Assembly: GCF_024626525.1 (NCBI RefSeq)
Contig: NZ_JANJGU010000008.1
Location: 1-64,000 of the forward strand
Length of the DNA: 64,000 bases
DNA from: Lederbergia panacisoli
GTDB lineage: Bacteria > Bacillota > Bacilli > Bacillales > Bacillaceae_C
Direction of reading: 5' to 3'
In this document: positions 28,501-36,026 of the stretch, one piece after another
How positions within the stretch are numbered: the first letter of the stretch is position 1
Layout: every line of letters begins with the position of its first letter
The notes under the pieces: generated by a model
The model's database searches: none
What the model saw: only the letters and a program-made list of their open reading frames with translations
What the model was told of the DNA's origin: nothing
Made by a program: the position numbers and the translations under genes

Positions 28501-29226
28501 AGGGCAGAGGGAGAGCCAACGCCAACTTATACAATCGGTATTATGGATTTAACTGGAACTACTAAAATCGAAGAAGGGGTTAATGATACATTTATCTTAG
28601 AGGTTGATGGTGCCGAAAAGAAAATAGCTTTAAACGCAGGTACATATGATTCCGATAGTCTTTTAAATGAAATAAATACTCAGTTAAATGCAGTGAATGC
28701 GAATATCATCGCATCTTATTATGATGGGCGATTAAAATTGAGCAGCAATGAGGTTGGGCAAATTTCCATTGATGGGATAAGAGGAAATGCCCGGGGTACT
28801 TTATTTTATAAAACAAATGACCGGGAAAAAGATGAACCGATGAAGTTCCAGATTGGCGCAAATGCGAACCAACAGATTACATTTGAAAGAATTAGAGTCA
28901 CTAGTGAGTTATTAAGAGTTAATACTGTTATGATTCATGATCGAAACCATTCCGAAAAAGCATTAACAAGAATTGATGAGGCAATGAACGCTCTAAATAA
29001 ACAGCGTTCCTATGTGGGAGCAGTTTCGAACCGCCTGGAACACGCAATAAATAATGCAAGGAACTATGCCGAAAACATTATTGCAAGTGAATCACGTATC
29101 AGAGATGCAGATTTGGCTAAAGAAATGATGGAAAAAATTAAAAGTGATATTTTAACCCAAACTTCACAGGCAATCCTTTCGCAAGCAAATAAAGAGCCTA
29201 TGTCATTATTGGAGTTACTTAAATAA
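25561..29226 (+). CDS. Giant flagellin (1221 aa) with repeated central domains
   Basis: Flagellin with intact ends and a huge insert. The N-terminal D0/D1 part (MIIRHNIHALKTLNNINKAS, then LSSGLSINKAADDAAGLSIS) covers about residues 1-145. The C-terminal part (VGAVSNRLEHAINNARNYAE, then SESRIRDADLAKEMM) covers about 1120-1221. Between them lie about eight related blocks of 90-120 residues built around GVNDxLxFxVDG, an amphipathic strand, (A)GxY and a helix with INxxL, a pattern like the flagellin hook-IN motif. Start is TTG behind GAGGTG. A perfect sigma-D promoter lies upstream. It is about four times the length of B. subtilis Hag. Likely a minor or sheath-like filament subunit with a large surface projection; inferred. 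Confidence 0.9.
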   Translation: MIIRHNIHALKTLNNINKASKKGWDATAKLSSGLSINKAADDAAGLSISEKMRAQIRGLVQAERNGRDAQSMLDTVDGVLQEETNLLQRMRELTIQSLNDTLSESDHLALQEEFRQLQMSLDRFSQSTEWSGMPIIESHQSSFAQLEGNHYFNQIIKIVDGYNNDLTFMIDGVEKSVKIDEGLYTIGEIADQLDTKLLQIDPNIIVNVTEENTVSIQAENNKSIDSIKGGASFLFYEYSLGNPPGMVIGVTKFQDGGKVQIISGKSDTLTFYAGSDKVYNLRFSAGQYSLEEVINGINRQLESKGENSVKAIKYGEDRIALTSNKYVITGLSGNMIEIDGITSILYDNTKSGTISKSQAYITGYADLSQPIEFIKGVNDQLKVYIDNHPPVTIQFLAGDENSKVLNKQDIINKINDEFMKHGIDATANGDFMNRLQIKSNYFGANSHVVIDKQSSAFQNLFVKENVTYTNILPNNGADIAAKIQGQYGIKNTTTIKTGVNDTLKFQVDSRDFTIILDEEDYSKTELVDELNLKLSEQNIPINVKLSDFTSNFQSALIFEHKSIGTGSININPSSNAVKTLLHGRTIIDPFIAQGTTSAIYPPEGIASPPEYTYTAARAEGRTSLGSGITIDENNNKMNFTLNGEIIEITLKSGVYNRAEDFLTANNRLFEDIGLNASLFTSKTLIFETKEKGENQTFSNFGGSSHEFIMGLVQDSPPNYYSSSGMGIPSLLNGVSTINGGIIINDSNNKMSFTYERDGNSHEINFSIDPAYYSSLDSLLLELNEKIKQTLKSEGMSGNELRFEKLNDNRIQLRTAESGENNKFNQFSGGMYDEIFRKRVTVQEPYASDSGYTYVQDTYIVGRESLISKNIVIHPNINDRLLFDLHINNQKHMIDITLNAGHYNASSLIQEINQSLSAKLTSLGMFPDLVQAQIGGITSGTAENDTDKLVFKVNMQENGRNDTGSYRIDGVRGSAAYTFFYRAEGEPTPTYTIGIMDLTGTTKIEEGVNDTFILEVDGAEKKIALNAGTYDSDSLLNEINTQLNAVNANIIASYYDGRLKLSSNEVGQISIDGIRGNARGTLFYKTNDREKDEPMKFQIGANANQQITFERIRVTSELLRVNTVMIHDRNHSEKALTRIDEAMNALNKQRSYVGAVSNRLEHAINNARNYAENIIASESRIRDADLAKEMMEKIKSDILTQTSQAILSQANKEPMSLLELLK

Positions 29227-29235
29227 TTTGTAGAT

Positions 29236-29512
29236 TAATCAATGCAGCAGGTTTAGAAATTTCTGAGAAAATGCGTGCTAAATACGGTGATTAACACAGG
29301 CATCAAAAAATATTTAAGATTCTATTTCTTTGATCCAAACAGGAGAAGGTGGACTCCAAGAAACCCATTTTCTTTTACATAGTGGACATGAGTTGATGGA
29401 TCAGACTGCAAATGAAACGAATGCTGAGGGAGTCCCAACTATCCTTCTACTCATACAACTGCTTAATACATTATATCAATTACCTAAGAGTAAGATGGAC
29501 GCTTGCTCTTAG
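29236..29512 (+). pseudogene. Flagellin N-terminal fragment
   Basis: Frames here spell INAAGLEISEKMRAK, then SLIQTGEGGLQETHFLL and HELMDQTANETNAEG, matching the flagellin D1 segment (AAGLAISEKMRAQ, SLIQTAEGALNETHSIL, MRELSIQAANGT). Stops and frame changes break it and no C-terminal part remains. It starts just after the giant flagellin gene. This shows that a further flagellin copy once stood here. Confidence 0.75.
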
Positions 29513-29521
29513 GTTTTTTTT
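29482..29521 (+). terminator. Terminator after the flagellin fragment
   Basis: CCTAAGAGTAAG / CTTGCTCTTAGG stem followed by eight T. It probably serves the giant flagellin transcript. Confidence 0.85.
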
Positions 29522-29679
29522 GCCCTATCATTAGGTCATTTCATCCCCATCAAAATCGATGCTATTGGACAGTTAGCCTTATTAGGAAAATTATATTATC
29601 AAATAGCTGTTTTAAAACAGGTAATAAAAAATGTTTGTGCGATAAAGAGTAAAAACAAGGGTAATTAGATTGACTGTAG

Positions 29680-30258
<579 letters not shown>

Positions 30259-30302
30259 ACAAGATAAATCGTGGAAAATATATAATGATTATATTTATAT
30301 CT

Positions 30303-30333
30303 AAAAAGCCGTCCTAGCGTGGGCGGCTTTTGT
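30303..30333 (+). terminator. Terminator after the isomerase gene
   Basis: AAAAGCCG / CGGCTTTT stem in front of TGTGG; convergent to the PIN gene at 30356. Confidence 0.65.
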
Positions 30334-30355
30334 GGTGAAATTTACATTATTAATA

Positions 30356-30952
30356 TTATATAAAAACACTAACTAATTCATCTTTCAAAGTCCTAAACTC
30401 TTCATCATTAGTAATAATTTCATGAGAGATATGATCAATAAATACAAAATCTTCAGTAATTAAATCATATAATTTCTGATTTTCAAATTCGAATAGTAAA
30501 GGAAATAACATATAATCTTTTATATTGCTAGTTACCAAAGTACAATCATTTTGCCATGCATTTATTAATATTCGTGCATCGGAAATGGAAGGGTATTCGA
30601 CACCACGGTTAAGTAAATTTACGTTTTGTTTATAATTTTTACGGATATAAGCGGATAGCTTTCTTATTAAGTGTTCCGCAAAAACATTCTCAGATTCAGG
30701 TAAAATAACTAGGCAATCCATTAGTTGATCCAATCGATCCTTTTCATTCTTGTTCATAAAATATGCTTGAATCTCTAGTTCTCGTATTACTTCAAGAGGA
30801 ACAAAGATCTCGGCTTCTCCATTTTCAAGTTCTGATAATATCTTTCTCCATAAACGTTTGGCTTTCGTTCTGTGATTGGAATGAGAATCAACTTTATACC
30901 TAAACACATTTGTATCCAACATATACCTTTGATCAGAAATTAGTTTACTCAA
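30356..30952 (-). CDS. PIN-domain ribonuclease, probable toxin
   Basis: 198-residue PIN-like protein. The first acidic residue is in YMLDTNVF (residue 13), another is the Glu in EVIRELE near 60, and a third is in SDARILINAW near 125, followed by LVTSNIKD. This order is the PIN active-site layout for metal-dependent RNA cleavage. A TTG start lies 5 nt after the stop of the HTH gene upstream, behind GAGGAAT. The pairing with a small HTH gene is typical of toxin-antitoxin modules, though it could be a defence ribonuclease with its own regulator. Confidence 0.72.
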   Translation of the reverse strand: MSKLISDQRYMLDTNVFRYKVDSHSNHRTKAKRLWRKILSELENGEAEIFVPLEVIRELEIQAYFMNKNEKDRLDQLMDCLVILPESENVFAEHLIRKLSAYIRKNYKQNVNLLNRGVEYPSISDARILINAWQNDCTLVTSNIKDYMLFPLLFEFENQKLYDLITEDFVFIDHISHEIITNDEEFRTLKDELVSVFI

Positions 30953-30956
30953 TTAT

Positions 30957-31442
30957 TTATTCCTCTTCGTCTTCATCGATCATTTGCAACATAATTTCTG
31001 CTGCTTTAATTGACTTTTTTCTATTTATTTCTTTTTGATAAAGATATTTTGTAAACTCAGGTTTAGATACAAACTGTTCTGTTGGTATAAGCCATTGACC
31101 GGTTTCACCGAGTCGTTGTTTTGCTTTTATTTTACCTTCCGCACAATACCTTCTTACCATTTGGGGAGATACTCCAAGGATTTGAGAAACCTCCGTTACA
31201 GGTAGGTAAACGGGTAGACTGGATTCAAAGGTATGTTTAAGGAGCTGCTGCACTTCGATTTTTTCATTTTCCCTAAGTTCCAAATAAGCCATTTCTTTCA
31301 GTTTTTCTACCTCCATTGATTGGAAAAGAAGATTCACGTAATGTCTAGCACTATCACTTATTTTGTCTTCATTGGCCAGGTTTTTAACTCGCTCATTTGA
31401 CAAATATCTTGATACCATCTCTGTTCCCATATTCTCGTCCAC
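30957..31442 (-). CDS. HTH (MerR/excisionase-like) protein, probable antitoxin
   Basis: 161-residue protein with an HTH_17/excisionase-like domain at the C-terminal half (PVTEVSQILGVSPQMVRRYC, then WLIPTEQF). It has a helical N-terminal region and an acidic tail (MIDEDEEE). A GTG at 31442 was chosen because AAAGGAGG sits 7 nt upstream; the GTG at 31451 overlaps this site. Downstream the PIN gene follows after 4 nt, so it likely represses the pair and neutralises the PIN protein. Family assignment is by motif only. Confidence 0.68.
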   Translation of the reverse strand: MDENMGTEMVSRYLSNERVKNLANEDKISDSARHYVNLLFQSMEVEKLKEMAYLELRENEKIEVQQLLKHTFESSLPVYLPVTEVSQILGVSPQMVRRYCAEGKIKAKQRLGETGQWLIPTEQFVSKPEFTKYLYQKEINRKKSIKAAEIMLQMIDEDEEE

Positions 31443-31580
31443 TCCTTTCACCTCCTTTTCCCTTCGAAATTAAAGAAAATAACGAAACAAATGAAACCTT
31501 ATTTGCATTATTATATACCCTTACTCTAAAAAAGATACTCTGGTAATAATTATTTCTTCTGCGTTATGATATATGAAGAA

Positions 31581-31619
31581 ATGAAAGGGATGCCCGGTCT
31601 TATCGGACATCCCTTTCAT
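31581..31619 (-). terminator. Terminator of the GH lipoprotein gene
   Basis: Long stem ATGAAAGGGATG / CATCCCTTTCAT just past the stop codon of the gene at 31624 on the minus strand. Confidence 0.7.
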
Positions 31620-31623
31620 TATA

Positions 31624-33429
31624 TTATTCTATTTCCACCAAAACCGCAGCTAACGGACTTTCTTTAGGATTAACAGCGATCCACAGTTGTGGTGATTCCT
31701 TCGATTCTATCCTCTCTACCATCCAAGATAATTCAATTTCCTCACCCGGCTTTATTTTTTCAATTACCTGAATGTGGTCGCCCTCTACTTCTAATCCTTC
31801 ATTCACGAAAATTTCACTTATAATAGCCACTGCCACTTCGTCCCCAATATTGGTTGCCATTGCCGTTACCGTGTAGATGCCACCCGATTCCTTTATCACT
31901 TGTGGATTGGAAATGGTGACGCGTGCTGGAGCATTTTTCGCTTTAATCAATTCAATGGTATTCGTATATTCCGGTTTCAGTTCTAGCGATAAGGTAGTAG
32001 AATCCTCATTTGCATCGAATTCAAAAGGTGTTTTTTCACCAGTGACTGAATAGCGGATTGCCTTGCTAAAATTTCCGGGAACTGTCACTTCGATTGTTTC
32101 ATCTTCCGTCCCGCGGTTCCATGCCATAAGAATCACATCGCCATTTTCTCTTTTAAAGGCATGAACATAAGGCTTAACAGCATCCTTTTGGTCGATCACT
32201 AACTCATCATCAATCGTAATAAAAGGATTAGAAAATAATTGTTTTGTCGCGGCAATAGAAAACCAGAGATGTTTTGGAAAATAGTTATGGTCAAGCGCTC
32301 CGAGAAAATAGTTGTTTACATCTCCAATGGCTTCACTATTGAGTCGCAAGTTTTTGATTTCATACCACAAAATAGTTGAAACGTCTTCTGTCGCGGCAAT
32401 GAGACTATAAGCACGCATGAACGTGACCGCCTGGAATTCTTTTGTTTTTTCATACGGTGCTTTCTTTCTCACCCAATCAGACACTTTTATGCCATCTTCC
32501 TGAACATAATCACTATAGCCAATTTCTGCTATCCAAAGTTCTTGTTTGCCACCATTTTCGCGAATGACATCTGCAACTATTTTGATATCATCATAAATTC
32601 TTTCGGTGGCGTTAGGATTCCATGTTTCGTTATAAAAGTGAATATTTATGACATCGATATTATCGGCTGCCCCATCTTTAAAAATGGAACGAACGTGATT
32701 TTTCTTTAGATCTGTGAGGCCACCAAAAACTGTTCTAGCATTGGGATTCGCATCTTTCACGGCTTGTGCTCCAACTTTCACTAACTCTATTTGCTCGCCC
32801 CAACTGCCAGTCCAAAAATCATAATTATCGCCTTCATTCCAAAGTTCCCACTGGTTAATCTTGCCTTTATAGCGATCAACGAGTGTATAAACAAAATCAT
32901 ACCAATCTTGATAATCTTTTGGTGGAGCTTTCCAGTCGGATCCTGTTGCCCATGGCGGCGAATAGCAAATATACGGATACAATTCTATTCCGTATTGTTC
33001 CGCTAACTCCACATATTTATCGAGTAATCCCCAATCGAATATGTGCTTATTGCGCTCATAATCACCCCATGCGACACTCACTCTTATATCACTAACGCCA
33101 TATTGATTCATTAATGAAAAATCCTTTTCAATGGAATCGAGCAATGTTCCCCGAGGATAGTCTTCAGCTAATCCTAGGATTGGTGAGTAATATTCCGTTT
33201 GTTGCAGTTTGTTCAACGGTAAAGTTGCAGGAATAGGTTTTTCGGATTCTGGAGTAGAGATGTTTACATTTTTATCAACGGAAACTTTTTCATTTTCATG
33301 TTGACTGTTTTCTTTTTCTGATTGATTACTTCCGGTTTCACTGCTTTTTGGTGTTGAGCTACATGCAACAAGTAGCAATAATAGAACGGCAATTATGGTA
33401 ATAAGTTTGATAAATCCTTTAGTGTAAAT
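31624..33429 (-). CDS. Cell-surface glycoside hydrolase lipoprotein (clan GH-A, GH39/GH5-like)
   Basis: Lipoprotein with a hydrophobic N-terminus and lipobox LLVACSS. A Ser/Glu-rich linker of about 50 residues follows, then a (beta/alpha)8 barrel. The barrel shows the acid/base pair in ELWNEGD (near residue 170 of the ATG-less frame) and the likely nucleophile in LWIAEIGYS, followed by a C-terminal beta domain and an Ig-like domain (from about residue 480). The substrate is unknown, probably a beta-linked polysaccharide. No ATG, GTG or TTG gives a full signal peptide: the frame from TTG at 33378 begins inside the hydrophobic stretch. A start at ATT 33429, behind GGAGAGG, would give MYTKGFIKLITIIAVLLLLL and is preferred here. 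A frameshift from the ATG at 33435 is the alternative. Confidence 0.72.
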   Translation of the reverse strand: MYTKGFIKLITIIAVLLLLLVACSSTPKSSETGSNQSEKENSQHENEKVSVDKNVNISTPESEKPIPATLPLNKLQQTEYYSPILGLAEDYPRGTLLDSIEKDFSLMNQYGVSDIRVSVAWGDYERNKHIFDWGLLDKYVELAEQYGIELYPYICYSPPWATGSDWKAPPKDYQDWYDFVYTLVDRYKGKINQWELWNEGDNYDFWTGSWGEQIELVKVGAQAVKDANPNARTVFGGLTDLKKNHVRSIFKDGAADNIDVINIHFYNETWNPNATERIYDDIKIVADVIRENGGKQELWIAEIGYSDYVQEDGIKVSDWVRKKAPYEKTKEFQAVTFMRAYSLIAATEDVSTILWYEIKNLRLNSEAIGDVNNYFLGALDHNYFPKHLWFSIAATKQLFSNPFITIDDELVIDQKDAVKPYVHAFKRENGDVILMAWNRGTEDETIEVTVPGNFSKAIRYSVTGEKTPFEFDANEDSTTLSLELKPEYTNTIELIKAKNAPARVTISNPQVIKESGGIYTVTAMATNIGDEVAVAIISEIFVNEGLEVEGDHIQVIEKIKPGEEIELSWMVERIESKESPQLWIAVNPKESPLAAVLVEIE

Positions 33430-33633
33430 GTCATCCTCTCCCTTTGCGGTTCTTTCTTTATAAAAGTGTGTTGTTTATGAAAACCCTTTCAATAATTTGA
33501 TAATCTTATAATACACTGGAACAGTCAATAGCAAATTCATTATCGGGTGGAAAAGTGTGTTGATCATGTCACTACTTGAAACATTTCGCATCTTCAATCG
33601 TAAATAAACTATTCTGATTCGGAGCGTGGTAAT

Positions 33634-33798
33634 ATGGCTAATAATAAAAAAAACAGAAACAATTTTTCCACCGGCATTGCTATCGGTATTTCAATAGGAG
33701 TAGCATTGGGAATAGCTTTTGACAATTTAGCACTCGGTATTGCAATTGGAGTTGCGATAGGCGCAGGCATAGGAAGTGCGAATAGTAAAAAGAAATAA
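33634..33798 (+). CDS. Small glycine-zipper protein (54 aa)
   Basis: Short gene missed by size filters. ATG at 33634 follows GGAGCGTGG. The product begins MANNKKNRNNFSTGIAIGIS and continues with a regular GxxxG-like membrane stretch (IGVALGIAF, LGIAIGVAIGAGIG), ending in SKKK. It resembles small glycine-zipper membrane peptides with a polar start and a basic tail. The function is unknown. It could be a membrane peptide or a bacteriocin-like or phage-like peptide; no immunity or export gene is adjacent. Confidence 0.6.
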   Translation: MANNKKNRNNFSTGIAIGISIGVALGIAFDNLALGIAIGVAIGAGIGSANSKKK

Positions 33799-33911
33799 TT
33801 TGAAAAAATGCTAATAACCTCCTTCATATCTTTAAGTGTGATGTTTATCACATCATGATTTTTGATTTATACTATATAATGTAAAGAAAAACATTTTCGG
33901 GAGGTATGAAT

Positions 33912-34304
33912 GTGAAGGAACCTCGATTACAAACGCTCTATGATGAAATCGGTGGAGATAAAATAGAGGAGTTAGTGAATGCATTTTACCCTCGGGTATA
34001 TGCCGATCCAAATATTAGCCCGCTTTTTGAAGGGGATATGCATATCATTATGGAAAAACAAAGGAAGTTTTTAACTCAGTTTCTTGGCGGTCCAGCACTT
34101 TACAGTATGGAATACGGACCACCTGCGATGAGGCATCGGCATCTTCCTTTTGAAATAACACCGAGCCGTGCGAACAGCTGGCTTCGTTGTATGAAAGAAG
34201 CCTTTGACGAGGTGGGGCTAAGTGACCATCCAGCAGGTGAAATGTTTTTTGGCAGGCTTACACAAGTTGCCGGAATCATGGTAAATTCCGAAGAGGATGA
34301 TTAA
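33912..34304 (+). CDS. Group II truncated haemoglobin (YjbI-like)
   Basis: 130-residue truncated globin. Key features are LYDEIGGDKIEELVNAFYPR at the start with the B10 Tyr, FLGGPALYSMEYGPPAMRHRH with the proximal His in the RHRH stretch, and the WLRCMKEAFDEV helix with the conserved Trp. It binds haem and O2 or NO and probably protects against nitrosative stress. GTG at 33912 has GGGAGG 7 nt upstream; ATG at 33906 is only 1 nt from it. It may be co-transcribed with the DUF2269 gene 38 nt downstream. Confidence 0.85.
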   Translation: MKEPRLQTLYDEIGGDKIEELVNAFYPRVYADPNISPLFEGDMHIIMEKQRKFLTQFLGGPALYSMEYGPPAMRHRHLPFEITPSRANSWLRCMKEAFDEVGLSDHPAGEMFFGRLTQVAGIMVNSEEDD

Positions 34305-34319
34305 AAAGTCATCCTCTTC
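34290..34319. terminator. Hairpin over the globin stop codon
   Basis: GAAGAGGATGA / TCATCCTCTTC inverted repeat without a real T-tract. It may act as an mRNA end or a processing hairpin. Confidence 0.4.
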
Positions 34320-34341
34320 ATAATGAAGTGAGGGAACATCA

Positions 34342-34797
34342 GTGGCAATATTTTATAAAATTTTAGTTTTTATACATATATTTTCCGCAATCCTTGGAAT
34401 GGGTCCGGGATTTGTATTAAGTTTAATAGGAAAATCAGCAAAAACGATCACGGAATTAAGACATGCGTATAAAGTTAAAAATCGAGTCCATATTTTTGTT
34501 ATGATTGGCGGAACGTTATTACTTGTTTCAGGCTTGTTAATGGGTGCTATTAACACAAGCTTATTTCGCATGGGTTGGTATAATGTAAGTCTTTTTCTCT
34601 TTTTACTGGCACTTGCGATAGGACCAATCGTTTTATCACCGATATCCAAACCTCTTAAAGCAAAAATTGAAGCTCACGAAGGTGACGAGATTCCAGAAGA
34701 ATATATTCGCGAAGGAAAGAGATTGGTTTTCTATGAGAATATAGAGAGCTTCATTTTTTTAGTTATTATTGCATTAATGATTTTAAAGCCGTTCTAG
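34342..34797 (+). CDS. DUF2269 family membrane protein
   Basis: 151-residue protein with four hydrophobic segments and conserved His residues in LVFIHIFSAILGMGPGF and KNRVHIFVM, which suggests a haem or metal site as in related small membrane proteins. The GTG start follows GAGGG. Its place next to a globin gene would fit a redox role. The family function is unknown. Confidence 0.75.
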   Translation: MAIFYKILVFIHIFSAILGMGPGFVLSLIGKSAKTITELRHAYKVKNRVHIFVMIGGTLLLVSGLLMGAINTSLFRMGWYNVSLFLFLLALAIGPIVLSPISKPLKAKIEAHEGDEIPEEYIREGKRLVFYENIESFIFLVIIALMILKPF

Positions 34798-34868
34798 TGA
34801 TGGATTCTATTATTGATGCGAAATGTGAAATGTCGTAAGGTCGCACGATAACCTTAAAATAACTGGAA

Positions 34869-35380
34869 CGGCTAATAGGATGGCTGCGACGGCTAATAGG
34901 ATACACCTAACATCCTAAAAAATCACGAAACGTCTAATAGGATACATCAATCGTCTAATAGAACCACGAAACGTCTAATAGGCCGCGTCAAATGTCTAAT
35001 AGAATCGCGAAACGTCTAATAGGCCGCGTCAAACGTCTAATAGAATCACGAAACGTCTAATAGGCCGCGTCAAACGTCTAATAGAACCACGAAACGTCTA
35101 ATAGGTCGCGTCAATCGTCTAATAGAACCACGAAATGTCTAATAGGATGCGTCAATCGTCTAATAGAATCACGAAACGTCTAATAGGATGCGTCAAACGT
35201 CTAATAGAATCACGAAACGTCTAATAGGATGCGTCAAACGTCTAATAGAACCACGAAACGTCTAATAGGCCACGTCAAACGTTTAATAGAACCACGAAAC
35301 GTCTAATAGGCTGCGTCAATCGTCTAATAGAATCATGAAATGTCTGATAAACTCCGCCAAACGTCTAATAAGATCTCTAG
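34869..35380. repeat. Intergenic repeat array with 41-bp period (alternating 20/21-bp half units)
   Basis: The core CGTCTAATAG recurs at 34931, 34952, 34972, 34993, 35013 and so on to 35362, 22 times with spacings that alternate strictly 21, 20, 21, 20. Two diverged copies (CGGCTAATAG at 34869 and 34890) extend it upstream in register. After the core the half units differ: one ends (G)AAYCACGAAA, the other GGNYGCGTCAAW. There are no unique spacers, so it is not a CRISPR array. No long ORF runs through it. The rest of the gap, 34798-34868 and 35381-35455, shows nothing. Confidence 0.92.
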
Positions 35381-35455
35381 ATAATACTAAAACACCTAAA
35401 GAAACGTGCTTTGATTACTATTAATTCATAATTACATAAAAATATTAGGGATTTT

Positions 35456-35932
35456 TTACGTTATTTTCTCCAAGTAATCATCAATCGCTCTTCGATGGCT
35501 TTTAACCATGTTTTCCGGGAGCTGGCTCATATCGAAAAACTCAAGGTTCAAAGATTCATTGCCGTCTAATGTTAGACATCCTCCCAAAATCGCCTTCGTC
35601 ACATACACAATCGTGACGACGTAAAATTCATCTCCATTTTCGGCTTTTACAAAATTTTGTGGGCCGGAGGAAACGGATACTAATTGCAACTCCCCGATGG
35701 TCAAGCCCGTTTCTTCTAAAACCTCTCTTCTCGCACAGTCTTCGGTTGATTCGGTCAATTCCATTAGTCCGCCGGGCAACCCCCACACTCCATAAGGGTA
35801 GCTGCGTTGTTGCAATAACACTTCATTGTCTTCATTTAAAACAATAACTACCGAACCAACTAATATAACAGGTCTTTTCCCAACTATTTTACGGAGTTCT
35901 TTCACATATCCGATAATAATCACCATCCTCAT
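35456..35932 (-). CDS. NUDIX hydrolase
   Basis: Nucleotide-pyrophosphatase of the NUDIX family. The Nudix box is complete (GGLMELTESTEDCARREVLE followed by ETGL), and the preceding GVWGLPGG strand is typical. It probably removes damaged or excess nucleoside diphosphate compounds. The annotated start is uncertain: codons at 35974, 35932 (ATG), 35926 (ATG) and 35923 (GTG) are in frame, and family members begin near GYVKELRK. ATG at 35932 is used here. Confidence 0.82.
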   Translation of the reverse strand: MRMVIIIGYVKELRKIVGKRPVILVGSVVIVLNEDNEVLLQQRSYPYGVWGLPGGLMELTESTEDCARREVLEETGLTIGELQLVSVSSGPQNFVKAENGDEFYVVTIVYVTKAILGGCLTLDGNESLNLEFFDMSQLPENMVKSHRRAIDDYLEKIT

Positions 35933-36026
35933 TCTCTTATATCTATTATGCCTTTCGGGAGATGCTTGTCGCAATTATTCGGGAATTGTTTTACACTAAA
36001 AATATTCAAAGCAGAGAGGTGAGCCA

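Noticed and set aside
29330-29512. 60-aa ORF as a separate gene
   Set aside because: It encodes an internal piece of a broken flagellin (SLIQTGEGGLQETHF) and belongs to the pseudogene at 29236.
33609-33851. Minus-strand 80-aa ORF
   Set aside because: It is the antisense shadow of the small glycine-zipper gene at 33634, which has a proper ribosome binding site; the minus ORF has none.
34869-35380. CRISPR array
   Set aside because: All intervals are themselves repetitive (two half-unit types) with no unique spacers, the units are too short, and no cas gene is near.
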